Below, in pieces: positions 52,506-62,020 of a stretch of DNA of 64,000 nt. Numbering within the stretch: the first letter of the stretch is position 1; each line of letters starts with the position of its first letter. This DNA comes from Nitrospira sp. (GTDB lineage Bacteria > Nitrospirota > Nitrospiria > Nitrospirales > Nitrospiraceae). The position numbers were made by a program, and so were the translations under genes. The stretch is from positions 186,001 through 250,000 of the forward strand of contig JALDRG010000006.1 of NCBI GenBank assembly GCA_031315995.1. The letters run 5' to 3'. The notes beneath the pieces were generated by a model. It saw only the letters and a list, made by a program, of their open reading frames with translations. It ran no database searches and was not told where the DNA came from.

Positions 52506-52772
52506 TTAGACTTTTTTTCGGAGCGCCTCGGACAGCATGTGCTTGTCGAGGGAAAGATTGGCCACCAGCCGTTTGAGCCGGGCCTTCTCCTCTTCCACTT
52601 GCCGGAGCCGACGCAGTCCGCTCACACCGAGGTGCGCGTACTTCTTTTTCCAGGTGTAGAGGGTGGCTTCACTGACGCCCAGCTGCCGACAGAGGTCGCC
52701 GATCGGAGTGCCACTCTCGGCTTGCCGGATGGCATAGACGATCTACTCTTCGGAGAATGTCGGCCGCTTCAT
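52506..52772 (-). pseudogene. IS3-family transposase OrfA (element B), nonsense mutation
   Basis: The frame from ATG 52772 reads MKRPTFSEE and then TAG (52743-52745) where relatives have Gln. It continues as IVYAIRQAESGTPIGDLCR with the HTH and ends at TAA 52506 after the A7G slippery run. It is too short and broken to give a full OrfA unless the stop is suppressed. Confidence 0.8.
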
Positions 52773-52924
52773 CGATCAACTCCTTTCGCAAGGGACCGTC
52801 GAAGCCGCCATCATACTCTAGTTTAGAAGTGCCGTCGTTTTCGGGAGATACGTCAACGTCGTCCTGCCAGCAGTCGGTGCCGGCTATACTAAGCCACCCT
52901 GGTTTTCTGGAATCTCAATCAGAC

Positions 52925-53060
52925 CCTAGCTGGTGACTTGAGTCCCGGATCGGTGCTGAAGATGTCCAGCACACCATAGCGAACCAATGCCTCCTGAACT
53001 GCATCTGTGCAGGAGTCGCTCGTTCGGGTATTGAACTGCCGAGAGCAAATCTAGGCCGGC
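52925..53060 (-). pseudogene. Decayed fragment of a third IS3-family transposase
   Basis: The minus-strand frame ending at the TGA at about 52920 reads DSCTDAVQEALVRYG, then VLDIFSTDPG. This matches the OrfB core of IS2/IS3-type elements (EAxxEALARYGxPxIFNTDQGSQF), including a shadow of the second catalytic Asp. Stops and frame changes lie on both sides. The rest of 52856-53165 shows nothing recognisable. Confidence 0.65.
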
Positions 53061-53165
53061 AAAGCCCTCGTTTCGTGGTCAGTTTCATACACTCGCGTGT
53101 TTCCCGCCGGCATACCGAATCTGTCGTCGCACTCTGCATATCGCCACAATCGCGTACAGACGGAA

Positions 53166-54293
53166 TCACTTCTCAACAAAATCCATGAATGCGTTTTTGT
53201 TTTGGCATGGAGTTGTTACCGGACGGCCAACATCTTTCCTGGCCCCACAGCGCACACGAATCTCCAACAAACTAGGGCCGATCGACCCCTTTAGCGCCAT
53301 AAGACCTGCATGAAGTTCCTGCTTGGATTGAGCACGAAACACCGACGCATAGGCGGCGGCGCGCGCAATGCCGGGAACATCCACATCGAATGCCACGGTC
53401 GGTTGGCCGCCCACCGAATCGTGTGCCCCATTGTTCAAAATAATATGCTTGAAGTTCGGTGGGTTCAGAACTCCATTGAGAGCAAGTGCGCCCATGTGCA
53501 TAAGGAGAGCGCCGTCCCCGTCAAGGCAATAGACCGAGCGTCCTGGTTTTTGGAGCGCAATTCCGAGGGCAATTTGAGACGCGTGTCCCATTCCTCCCAC
53601 AGTTAAGAAATCCCGTTGATGGCCCTCGCCCCGCTTGCTCCTATATTCGTACACTTCTCGAGAAGGCATGCCTGTCGTGGAAACGAGCACATCGCGTTCG
53701 TCTAAAACATCGAGAACCTGCTGGATCGCCTCTTCACGAGACAGCGGAAACTCCCATTTATCAGCCCTGGATATCGGACATGACTTGAACGTGCCCTTCC
53801 TGATGACGAGCGCATATGGTGTACCGGTCTTTAGAACATGGGCCAGTGCATCCGTGAGAGCGGTCTCCGCGTTGTCTACCTCCGGTCCCAGCACGGAATA
53901 GGGAATTTCCATGGCGTCGAGCATGGAGAGCATCACCCGCCCCTGCTTTTTATGCTGAGGCTCATCGTGCACTCCCGGTTCACCTCGCCATCCAATAACC
54001 AGCAACAAAGGGATGGAATACACCTCTATGTCGGCGAGCGATAAGAGCGGGTTGATGATGTTCCCCAACCCAGAATTCTGCAAATAGACCAGGGGAACTT
54101 TTCGCGTCGCGAGATGGTACCCGAGGGCGAGCGCAACGGCGCCGCCTTCGTTGGCGCTGATGATGTGTCGACCGGCAAGCGGCACCTGCTCCAGGCAGGC
54201 GCAGAACTCCTTCAGCAGAGAATCTGGCACTCCGGTGAAAAACTCCACCGCATTTGCCTGAAGATGCTGGATGAACTCCTGGGGGTCAATCAT
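53166..54293 (-). CDS. aepY: Phosphonopyruvate decarboxylase
   Basis: Decarboxylates phosphonopyruvate to phosphonoacetaldehyde, pulling the unfavourable PEP mutase reaction forward. The 375-residue ThDP enzyme has an N-terminal Pyr domain (FFTGVPDSLLKEF, then NEGGAVALALGYHLAT with the catalytic Glu). The PP domain has the GDGALLMHMGAL...NNGAHDSVGG metal/ThDP motif. It lies 118 bp after the PEP mutase fusion gene, probably in one operon. Downstream comes only the IS graveyard. Confidence 0.93.
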   Translation of the reverse strand: MIDPQEFIQHLQANAVEFFTGVPDSLLKEFCACLEQVPLAGRHIISANEGGAVALALGYHLATRKVPLVYLQNSGLGNIINPLLSLADIEVYSIPLLLVIGWRGEPGVHDEPQHKKQGRVMLSMLDAMEIPYSVLGPEVDNAETALTDALAHVLKTGTPYALVIRKGTFKSCPISRADKWEFPLSREEAIQQVLDVLDERDVLVSTTGMPSREVYEYRSKRGEGHQRDFLTVGGMGHASQIALGIALQKPGRSVYCLDGDGALLMHMGALALNGVLNPPNFKHIILNNGAHDSVGGQPTVAFDVDVPGIARAAAYASVFRAQSKQELHAGLMALKGSIGPSLLEIRVRCGARKDVGRPVTTPCQNKNAFMDFVEK

Positions 54294-54411
54294 GTCGTCT
54301 CATCTCCTGAGAACTACTCGGGCAAGCAGGCTTTCGCATGTCGCCCCGCTGGGAACAGACCATCGGTGCGCCCGTGGCAGATCTACCAACCGAAATTATG
54401 TGGGAGCAACA

Positions 54412-56046
54412 TCAAAAATTCCCGGCTTGAACCACGTCTTCCAGGCTATTGATATCCAGCCAGTGACCGACCGTATACAGGACCCGAACCGGCCACTTGC
54501 GCTGTAGGAGTTCCTGTAGCAAGTACGGAATACCGGCCTGTCGATTCGCGGGATCGGCAAGGATTTCCGGCAGCAGATCATTGATCTGGGCGGCCGCGCT
54601 GGAAGAGAGCTTGAGAAACCCCATCCATACCCCGTGAATAGCCTCGTCAGGAACAATCTTCCCCAATTGCTTGAGGTAAATCTTGGCATTAAACGCTTTG
54701 CGAGAATTCGGAATCGTACATTCGGCAAACCCACCCAGCCGAGCATAACTGCTCTGATCCTTCCAGTTGCTGTCGACAAAGATCACACAGTCATCTTGCT
54801 CTTGGCACAACGCCTGCGGAATATACTTATTGAAGAGCACATCGCCGTAAGAAATGATCGTCGGCTGGAAATGGCCCTTCTTCGATCGCAGGGCCTGTGA
54901 CAGGGAGACCAGTTCACCGGTCTCAGAGAATTCAAGATTGTCAATATACGTTAAGTTAGGAAGCGTCACGGCTTCTTTTTTATACCCGCGAACGACAAGA
55001 ATATCTTTGATCCCAACCGCATTATACGCATCAACGATATGGCTCAAGATCGGGGCACCTTGCACTTTGACCATCGTCTTGGGTTGTTCTTCGGTCAACT
55101 CTCCCAACTCCTCGCCTCTGGATGCGGCCAGCACCACTGCGGACGTGCCTTCGGCACCTCGTGGAAGATACCGTTCCTCTGCCTCCAGCAATTCCGCGGC
55201 ATTCTGCAGTCGAAAGATTTCAGAAACCGGAGCCACCTTATCCTCAATGGACAGGAGGTGTTCGCTCTGCTTCAATGCCCGCGCAGTTTTTTGCATCGAC
55301 GCCACGGCCGCACGCAGCATGTGGTTGGCCCAAATCACCATCGAAAACCCATGCTGCCGGAACACATCCGTAGGCGTCGAATAATACTTGGTGGGAACAA
55401 TCACGACCGGACACCGGTTGCCCCATTCTCGCTTGAACGCAAGGATCTCATCAGGAACCGACAGGGCGCTGTGAATGAGAATCCCGTCTGCTCCTGCCTG
55501 ATGATAGGCGTCCGCTCGACGCAGGGCCTCGGCCAGACCCCACCCACAGATGAAGGCTTCCACCCTGGCAATCAGGCAAAAGTCAGGATCTGACTGCGCA
55601 TCTTTCCCCGCCTTAATTTTGCCACAGAATTCCTGCATGTCGGCGAGCGGCTGCGCATCACCCTTGAGAAAACTGTTGGTCTTGGGAAAGAGTTTGTCTT
55701 CAATGCAGACCGCCGCGATATTGCGCTGCTCAAGTTTGCGAATCAGCCGCTGCATGTTGTTGAAATTGCCATACCCCGTATCCCCATCAAGAAGGATCGG
55801 AATCCGGGTCGCATCGGACATGAACTCAAGGTCTTCGAGGACCTGAGTCCAGCTGGCTTCATTGTTGTCTCGAACTCCGAACTGAGCAGAAATGGAAAGA
55901 CCGCTGGCCCAGATACCAGGAAACCCCGCCTCCTCCACAATCTTGGCGCTGAGTCCGTTGTGAGCCTCGCAGATAAATTGCAGCTGGTCGGAGTGGAGCA
56001 GATTCTTGAATTGACGTGTCTTGGTCAACGCTTGTCTCGAATTCAT
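54412..56046 (-). CDS. pepM: Phosphoenolpyruvate mutase fused to a nucleotidyltransferase
   Basis: A 544-residue fusion. Residues 1-290 are PEP mutase, which forms the C-P bond of phosphonopyruvate; the diagnostic [10 protein letters not shown] is at 116-125 and the metal site DGDTGYG at 88-94. Residues 301-544 are a sugar-nucleotidyltransferase-like domain ([12 protein letters not shown], then [11 protein letters not shown] and GDVLFNK). Such fusions, PntC-type, activate 2-aminoethylphosphonate with CTP so that it can be added to glycans. The first glycine loop reads AAS instead of AAG. The neighbour is phosphonopyruvate decarboxylase. Confidence 0.92.
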   Translation of the reverse strand: MNSRQALTKTRQFKNLLHSDQLQFICEAHNGLSAKIVEEAGFPGIWASGLSISAQFGVRDNNEASWTQVLEDLEFMSDATRIPILLDGDTGYGNFNNMQRLIRKLEQRNIAAVCIEDKLFPKTNSFLKGDAQPLADMQEFCGKIKAGKDAQSDPDFCLIARVEAFICGWGLAEALRRADAYHQAGADGILIHSALSVPDEILAFKREWGNRCPVVIVPTKYYSTPTDVFRQHGFSMVIWANHMLRAAVASMQKTARALKQSEHLLSIEDKVAPVSEIFRLQNAAELLEAEERYLPRGAEGTSAVVLAASRGEELGELTEEQPKTMVKVQGAPILSHIVDAYNAVGIKDILVVRGYKKEAVTLPNLTYIDNLEFSETGELVSLSQALRSKKGHFQPTIISYGDVLFNKYIPQALCQEQDDCVIFVDSNWKDQSSYARLGGFAECTIPNSRKAFNAKIYLKQLGKIVPDEAIHGVWMGFLKLSSSAAAQINDLLPEILADPANRQAGIPYLLQELLQRKWPVRVLYTVGHWLDINSLEDVVQAGNF

Positions 56047-56772
56047 GGGCGGAGAAACCTTTCACCAAAGGATGACGCTCTGTACTTGTTACCCGCTGAA
56101 TTATTCATCGCAACCATCTATCCATGCGACAGCACTCAGGCCTCATCTGCGCGATGAGTCCCCGACAATATCAGCCACGCTGAAAATTCGCTAGAGTGTC
56201 GTATGCCGTCACTCAATTCGCATGCGTCGCGAACATTCAGCCGGCGAGACGACGTCCGCCGCTCGGAGAGCCCGCGTATATGACACCGGACGAGGCCGAC
56301 ACTGCGTCGACGAATAGTATCCGAGTGAAGGGCGCCGTCGCCACCGAGTCGTACGCACCATACCGTCAACGACACGCCATCTCGTCACCCCGTCACGGCC
56401 CATACGATGTCTAAGCGCGAATCGGCAAGGAGGAGGCTGTATCACGAGAAAGGCGCAACGAGACCCGGAGATGTCGCGCGGCGATATGACACGGAACACT
56501 CGGACATGGCAAGGGCTGCTCGGCGCACTCCGTTAAGCGGGGTCTCATCAGGGACTGATGGATAGGCAATCCGCCAGGCAAAAATGCTAACCCTATCTCT
56601 AATCTGTCGTGTTCTATTCAACACAGTGGAATATTATTGAGACAGGCGGATATCCCAGACGAGAATACTACATCAATTATTTCAGCTATTTATGCAAAAA
56701 AATCGGTGGCCCGACACTTGCTCGGTAGCAAGCTGTCCCGTCGACGAGACAGGCAGTGGAGGAGGTGGGCAT
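56047..56772. other. 726-bp region without a recognised gene, upstream of pepM and a lipoprotein gene
   Basis: Short open frames exist on both strands, but none has a ribosome site or family likeness. Near the right end, a hairpin CTTGCT-CGGT-AGCAAG (about 56717-56732) is followed at once by the palindrome CTGTCCCGTCGACGAGACAG (56733-56752) and GGAGGAGG. Confidence 0.5.
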
Positions 56773-57270
56773 ATGGACGTGACACGAAACCAACGAGTCG
56801 GTCTCCTTGCCATTATGGTCACTGCTCTGTTTGCCGTCGGCTGCCAGTCTACCCCTGCGACGACTTCGGTTCGATACGACAATGTTCGCTTCATGGACGT
56901 GTGGAGCACCTACATCCATTGTCTTTCCTCGGAAGAAATCCAACCTGCCATTCTGGACTCCTCCAAGTTACGCGAGGTCAGCCAATCCCAAGCTCTCCGG
57001 TCACCGCTTGAACACATTCTCCCGAGCAAGCTCAAGAATATGGTGACTCAGCCGGCATCACGATTGGCCGTGGACGTTCATGCCATGGCCGCCGCGTGCA
57101 GCCTGCACGCGGGGAATCTGGCTATGTCGGTTGGTGAACATGATCTGGCAAGAAATCAGTTCAAGCAGATTCTAGAGAACCAAACACACGCCGAATATTC
57201 GTACTACGCCTCGCAAGCACGGGTACAGCTGTCGCGTCTCGAACTCACGCTCCAGGCTGCTCTTCGATAA
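56773..57270 (+). CDS. Lipoprotein of unknown function, 165 aa
   Basis: I do not recognise the family. The start ATG 56773 follows GGAGGAGGTGGGCAT; the open frame from 56692 adds 27 residues without leader character. The lipobox is AVGC at about residue 24. The mature part is mostly helical, with two Cys (in YIHCLSSEE and AACSLHAGN) and a last part that resembles a TPR-like helix pair (GEHDLARNQFKQILENQTHAEY). It converges on glgA with a 10-bp gap. Confidence 0.75.
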   Translation: MDVTRNQRVGLLAIMVTALFAVGCQSTPATTSVRYDNVRFMDVWSTYIHCLSSEEIQPAILDSSKLREVSQSQALRSPLEHILPSKLKNMVTQPASRLAVDVHAMAAACSLHAGNLAMSVGEHDLARNQFKQILENQTHAEYSYYASQARVQLSRLELTLQAALR

Positions 57271-57280
57271 CCCACGCACG

Positions 57281-58810
57281 TCAGAGCGCCGCCCCGTCCC
57301 TTCCTTGAACCAGCTCCTGGAATAACTGCAGATATCTCTCGGCAGAACGACTCCACGACAAATCCTGCTCCATACCTGCCTTGACGATGCGATGCCAGTC
57401 CGCCTTCTTCCGGTACACCGACAAGGCAAGCAGAAGAGAGGTCAAGAGTGAGGCCGCACTGGGATCTGTAAAGGTGAAACCCGTGGCACGCGATCCCTTG
57501 TAGGTACTCGGCGTATAGTTGACCACCGTATCGGCCAACCCTCCCGTCGCTCTCACAATGGGAACCGTGCCGTAACGAAGACTGTACAACTGACTGAGAC
57601 CACAAGGCTCATAGCGAGATGGCATGAGAAACATATCCGCCCCGGCTTCAATCCGATGGGCCAATCCCTCGTCAAAAACATTGCGTATCGCGAGTCTTCC
57701 TGGATAACGTTCCGCCAACTCGCGTACCTGCCGTTCATACCGCCCGTCCCCCGTCCCGAGAATGACCATCTGCACCTTGAGCTCCATGAGCTCGGGAATA
57801 ACTTCGATCACCAGATCGATACCTTTCTGGCTGATCAGTCTGGCAATTACACCGAAGAGCGGCACCTTTTCCATACGAAGCTTCAACTCTCGCTGAAGCT
57901 GGTTCTTGCATCGTGCTTTCCCGGACATGTCGGAGAGAGAATACTGAGACGGCAAATGTGGGTCGCTGGCAGGATTCCAAATGTCGAGATCAATGCCATT
58001 CACGATCCCATGCAGCACACCCTTCCGCTCGCTGATCACTCCTTCCAAGCCGCAGCCATATTCGGGAGTCTGAATCTCCTGACTGTATGTGGGGCTGACC
58101 GTGGTAAGGAGATCGGCGAAGATAATCCCCCCTTTCAACAAATTGACCCGTCCGTAAAACTCGAGCGCGGAGGGGGCAAACAGTTGTGCGGGAAGACCAG
58201 TCAGCGAGAACTGCTCAGCCGGAAACAACCCCTGATAGCCCAGATTGTGAATGGTCAGAACACTGCAGACATCGCGGAGCGAGGGCGTCGCGCCATACAG
58301 CGTCCGCAAATATACGGCGCAGAGGGCGGCCTGCCAATCATGCACATGCAAGAGATCCGCAGACCATCGGTCTTTCTCACTGACATGAACCAACAATTCC
58401 ATGACGGCCCGACAGAAAAACGTGAACCGATCAAGATTATCCGGATAGTCGAGGCCGGCCTCCTGGTACAGGTCTGAACGAGCAAAGAACGGATCATGTC
58501 GAATGGTCAACACTCGCAGGCGACCCGAACCCATCATCCGCGAATGCGGGCCGGCAACCTCCCGGATCTGTGCCTCGATCAGACCCTGCCCCATCGGAAC
58601 CGCCAATCGGGCATAGTCGGTCTGCGGATAGCCAAGCGCATCGATCTGTCGATAACCGGGCAGCACCACACAGACGTCGTGTCCCAGTCTCGCAAACTCG
58701 ATGGCAAGGGCTCCGACCACATCGGCAAGTCCGCCCGTTTTCACAAAAGGCACGACCTCGGAGGATACCATGCAGATCTTGAGCGGACGATGATCGGAAG
58801 CAGGTGTCAT
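57281..58810 (-). CDS. glgA: Glycogen synthase (ADP-glucose type)
   Basis: Extends alpha-1,4-glucan from ADP-glucose (GT5). The 509-residue length is normal. The N-terminal ADP-glucose-binding KTGGLADVVGAL starts at residue 24, and the C-terminal catalytic region shows the glutamate pair in MPSRYEPCGLSQLYSLRYGT. VFDEGLAHRIEAGADM and RATGGLADTV are also present. No other glycogen genes lie in the window. The gene upstream (58834-59295) is only 23 bp away. Confidence 0.95.
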   Translation of the reverse strand: MTPASDHRPLKICMVSSEVVPFVKTGGLADVVGALAIEFARLGHDVCVVLPGYRQIDALGYPQTDYARLAVPMGQGLIEAQIREVAGPHSRMMGSGRLRVLTIRHDPFFARSDLYQEAGLDYPDNLDRFTFFCRAVMELLVHVSEKDRWSADLLHVHDWQAALCAVYLRTLYGATPSLRDVCSVLTIHNLGYQGLFPAEQFSLTGLPAQLFAPSALEFYGRVNLLKGGIIFADLLTTVSPTYSQEIQTPEYGCGLEGVISERKGVLHGIVNGIDLDIWNPASDPHLPSQYSLSDMSGKARCKNQLQRELKLRMEKVPLFGVIARLISQKGIDLVIEVIPELMELKVQMVILGTGDGRYERQVRELAERYPGRLAIRNVFDEGLAHRIEAGADMFLMPSRYEPCGLSQLYSLRYGTVPIVRATGGLADTVVNYTPSTYKGSRATGFTFTDPSAASLLTSLLLALSVYRKKADWHRIVKAGMEQDLSWSRSAERYLQLFQELVQGRDGAAL

Positions 58811-58833
58811 AGAGCGGCAACCATCAACTACTT

Positions 58834-59295
58834 CTACTTCACGGCTGGGGATAATTCCAGTCTGGTCTTGAACTGAGACTCGTACTTCCAGGTCTTGCCC
58901 ACAGCATGCACCTTTTCGGCCGTCATCGCTTCCTGGTACACGAGGGCGTCCTCAAGAAACACCAAATACTGACCATGATCCGGATAGGCCAGGAATACCG
59001 CGTCGCCGGCGACAAGCCCGGTTTCCCATCCGGGCGGAGATTCTCCGAGCGCCATGCGTGACTGCGGAATGAGTCGTCCGTCCGGCATCCCGAAGAAATG
59101 CGTGAACTGCTGGTGAAGATAGGTCGGCTCCCCCCAGGTTTCTACAAACGCCCGCGGGGTCAGCTGATGGACTCGATAGTCACCATTGTGAATCAGCCGT
59201 TTCTGCTGCTCCAACGAAGGGAGGCTGGAACAGGATACCGACAAAAGACCGACCAACAGCCACCATCCCACCGCAATGCATCGACCTGGTTTCAT
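58834..59295 (-). CDS. Lipoprotein of unknown function, 153 aa
   Basis: A small lipoprotein with lipobox LLSVSC at about residue 22. The mature part contains VETWGEPTYLHQQFTHFFG, a pattern like the SmpA/OmlA (BamE)-type WGxPxxxxxx segments, and a mixed beta region ending in TWKYESQFKTRLEL. The BamE-like likeness is only suggestive. It lies between a DUF971 gene and glgA, on the same strand as both. Confidence 0.7.
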   Translation of the reverse strand: MKPGRCIAVGWWLLVGLLSVSCSSLPSLEQQKRLIHNGDYRVHQLTPRAFVETWGEPTYLHQQFTHFFGMPDGRLIPQSRMALGESPPGWETGLVAGDAVFLAYPDHGQYLVFLEDALVYQEAMTAEKVHAVGKTWKYESQFKTRLELSPAVK

Positions 59296-59343
59296 CTGAT
59301 TGAGCCTCCCTCGTGTCTCACTCGTGCCACCGCTGCTCCTCGG

Positions 59344-59700
59344 TCAGAGCAAGCGTCTGGACCGTGGCTCTACCGGTTTTACCGGCTGACAGACATCGCA
59401 CTGGCACATCCGCCGAAGGAACGTATACGAATAGATGCCCGTATCGTGTCCATCGCTCCACGTGAACTGAAACGCGTACCGTCCCACCGGCTGCATGTCT
59501 TGCAACATAATCACCATCGGCACATCATCCGGTTTCAGGCGCAGCTCCCCGGTCCACTCATCAGTGCAGGCGGCGCACGGACAATGCTGTCTGAGATACC
59601 GGACGGGATACAACGCCTTATGCCCATCACTCCAGGTGATACTCAAGACGCCCTTCTCCACCCATTCCATATCGGTTGGTTCAAGCATAGTCTCACTCAT
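59344..59700 (-). CDS. DUF971 (GBBH-like N-terminal) domain protein
   Basis: A 118-residue single-domain protein from ATG 59700; the frame to 59757 adds an unlikely stretch. It has the DUF971 pattern LSITWSDGHKALYPVRYLRQHCPCAAC near residues 18-45. A second TWSDGHDTGIYSYTFLRRMCQCDVC near 80-107 gives two similar halves with CxCxxC-type Cys groups. DUF971 proteins are often linked to Fe-S cluster carriers such as Mrp, so metal or cluster binding is possible. The adjacent genes do not help. Confidence 0.85.
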   Translation of the reverse strand: MSETMLEPTDMEWVEKGVLSITWSDGHKALYPVRYLRQHCPCAACTDEWTGELRLKPDDVPMVIMLQDMQPVGRYAFQFTWSDGHDTGIYSYTFLRRMCQCDVCQPVKPVEPRSRRLL

Positions 59701-59763
59701 AACAATCAACGTCCCCTCATGCGCGGAACCGGAACACCTACCCACCGCAAGCAACATCTCTGC

Positions 59764-60522
59764 TTACACAGGACTCCCGTTTGTTAGAAAATCAACCGAT
59801 GGAAGACGTCGTCCCGCCACCACCGTGACATAACTTTCGATCGCCGACTCAACTTCAGCCCGCACTTGGCCGACCGCTTGCAATCGACCCAAGAGCGCCG
59901 GCTGCATCTGTAACGCTTGATGGAGAAAGGCGACGCTTCCCCGTGACAGAGCCGTGCAACGAAACGGCTGACGGCTCGCGCACCGCTCGCAGACCATACC
60001 CCCGGCCATCGGCGAAAATTGCGGAAGCGGACTTCGATGGACTTGGCCACAGGTCGCGCACTGCTCGGTCTGCGGTCGGAAACCGGTCATTCCCAACAAA
60101 CGAATCTGGAACAGCAAAGTCGTCCAAGCCGCATCCCGACTCTCCAACAATGTGCGCAACCCCGACTCTAAGATCTCAAACACCCGCGGCTCCGCATCAC
60201 CTTCGGCCATCACTGCGCTCACGAGATTGACCATGCGCCCAGCTGCCGTCATGAGCATCAGATCACCGCGAAACTTGCTGAACGGTTCATCCATGGCGAC
60301 TTGCGAGATTCGGTACAGTGAATCGCCGGGCTTCTCAAAGAGATCCAGCTGGCAAAGGGTAAATGGCTCGACCATGCCGCCGAGCCGGCTCTTCAACCGG
60401 CGCGCACCGCGGGCGACTCCGCGCAGCTTCCCTAAGCGCATCGTATAGAACGTGACGATGCGGTCGGCATCACCCCACTTTCGGCTGTGCAGCACGATCG
60501 CAGCAGTCTTCAGCAACGGCAT
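59764..60522 (-). CDS. recO: DNA repair protein RecO
   Basis: Loads RecA onto gapped DNA with RecR. It has 252 residues from ATG 60522 (reading MPLLKTAAIVLHSRKWG, typical of RecO; the upstream frame to 60567 is not). The N-terminal OB fold covers about 1-80, and a four-Cys zinc site lies near 150-185 (CATCGQVH and CERCAS). The gene is followed by a short gap before the DUF971 gene and preceded by mgtE. Confidence 0.93.
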   Translation of the reverse strand: MPLLKTAAIVLHSRKWGDADRIVTFYTMRLGKLRGVARGARRLKSRLGGMVEPFTLCQLDLFEKPGDSLYRISQVAMDEPFSKFRGDLMLMTAAGRMVNLVSAVMAEGDAEPRVFEILESGLRTLLESRDAAWTTLLFQIRLLGMTGFRPQTEQCATCGQVHRSPLPQFSPMAGGMVCERCASRQPFRCTALSRGSVAFLHQALQMQPALLGRLQAVGQVRAEVESAIESYVTVVAGRRLPSVDFLTNGSPV

Positions 60523-60576
60523 GTCAGCACCCGGCATGAAGGATGACTTGGGAACGAGGAGGTTCACACCGCATCG

Positions 60577-61914
60577 TTATCGAATTCGTTCGAGGAATAC
60601 CGTCGCCAGCGTGAGGTAAATGGCGATGCCCGTAATGTCGTTGGCCGTCGTCACAAATGGACCGGCGGCGACAGCGGGATCCACCCCCATCCGTTTCAGC
60701 ACGATGGGCATCACCGTCGCCATACTCGTCGAGACGAGGAACGCCGTGATGAGCGAGACTCCGACGACCATGCCCAGAAATACCTGGTGCCACAACCAAC
60801 CGACAACGGTCAGCATGAGACTACAAACAATGCCCATCAAGAAGGCAATCTTCGCTTCGCGGAAAAAAATCTTCCAGACGTCGGTGAGTTCCACCAGGCC
60901 GGTCGCGAGACCTCGAATAATGAGCGTGGATGATTGCAGCCCGACATTGCCCCCCATGGCCGCGATGACGGGGATAAAGCTGACGATGGCCACCACTTCC
61001 TGAATGGTATACCGGAATACCCAGAGCAGCATACCGGACAGGAGACTCCCGACAAGATTGGTAAATAACCAGGGCAGACGCACCCGAGCGGCGGCCATAC
61101 TTGAGGACTTGAACATCGCGTCCTCTTCAATGGCTCCAGCCATTTTCAGCATGTCCTCGGTGGCCTCTTCCCGGATGACATCGACGACGTCGTCGACCGT
61201 GATGATCCCTACCAATTTCCCGTCTTTCTCCACTACCGGAATGGCCAGCAGGTTATAACTCGCCACCTGACGCGACACTTCCTCCTGATCCATATCCACA
61301 GCTACGCTGATCAGATCACGAGTCATGATATTTTTGAGCGGGGTCGCCGGAGGAACGGTCAACAATTGGCGGAGCGATAATACCCCCACAAGCCGGTCTT
61401 CCTTATCCGTCACATAGATATAGAACACCATCTCCGCATCGGTCGCTTGCTGCAAGCGACGAATGGCTTCCTGAGCAGTGGCATCCTCAAAGAGCGCGAA
61501 AAACTCCGTAGTCATGATCCCGCCGGCCGTGCCTTTGGGATACTTCAACAGATCCGCGATCTCAGTGGAGTCTTCCGTCCGCATCAGCGCCAGGATTCCC
61601 TTCGCGCGATCGTTCGGAATCACACTCAAGATGTAGGCGATGTCGTCGGAGCCGAGATCTTTCAACAACCACGCGGCATCAGAGGGCGCCAAATCGGACA
61701 ACACCAGGGTGATGCTCTCGCCGTCCAATTCACTGAGCACCTGGCCGCGCTTCACATCCCCACGCACCAACTCGAAGATTTCGCGTTTTTCTTTCAGCGA
61801 GGAGAGGTGGTCGATGACGTTCGCAATATCCGCCGGATGCATGCGCGCCAGCAGTTTCGCCAGATTGGTGATGGCGCCGCGCCGCAAGAGCCGCTGAATG
61901 GAGACCAGCCGCAC
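60577..61914 (-). CDS. mgtE: Magnesium transporter MgtE
   Basis: A Mg2+ channel/transporter of 445 residues. The cytoplasmic MgtE_N superhelical domain (about 10-125, LLARMHPADIANVIDHL) is followed by two CBS domains (about 130-250). The membrane domain of five helices is in the last 180 residues, with GNVGLQSSTLIIRGLATG and the pore-side TNDITGIAIYL. The start is taken as GTG 61914; no ATG lies upstream in frame before the era stop. The order era-mgtE-recO is plausible for one transcript. Confidence 0.93.
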   Translation of the reverse strand: MRLVSIQRLLRRGAITNLAKLLARMHPADIANVIDHLSSLKEKREIFELVRGDVKRGQVLSELDGESITLVLSDLAPSDAAWLLKDLGSDDIAYILSVIPNDRAKGILALMRTEDSTEIADLLKYPKGTAGGIMTTEFFALFEDATAQEAIRRLQQATDAEMVFYIYVTDKEDRLVGVLSLRQLLTVPPATPLKNIMTRDLISVAVDMDQEEVSRQVASYNLLAIPVVEKDGKLVGIITVDDVVDVIREEATEDMLKMAGAIEEDAMFKSSSMAAARVRLPWLFTNLVGSLLSGMLLWVFRYTIQEVVAIVSFIPVIAAMGGNVGLQSSTLIIRGLATGLVELTDVWKIFFREAKIAFLMGIVCSLMLTVVGWLWHQVFLGMVVGVSLITAFLVSTSMATVMPIVLKRMGVDPAVAAGPFVTTANDITGIAIYLTLATVFLERIR

Positions 61915-62020
61915 GTCGGACTTGGTCTGACCGTTACCGGTGGCCTCACGAGACGTATCTCTCCCGAGCGGCTCCTTCTCTGGATGCCGCGTCGGTTCGG
62001 ACGAGTGGATGGTGAGATCG

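Larger units (their letters stand above)
51630..52855 (-). mobile_element. IS3-family insertion sequence B (IS407-like), orfA interrupted
   Basis: A 1226-bp element. The left end TGACGTTGCCCCCG (51630) and right end TGACGTATCTCCCG (minus strand from 52855) are related inverted repeats. OrfA and OrfB are joined by the slippery run A7G (minus strand; plus 52511-52518), typical for -1 frameshifting in IS3 elements. No clear target duplication was found. Confidence 0.75.
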
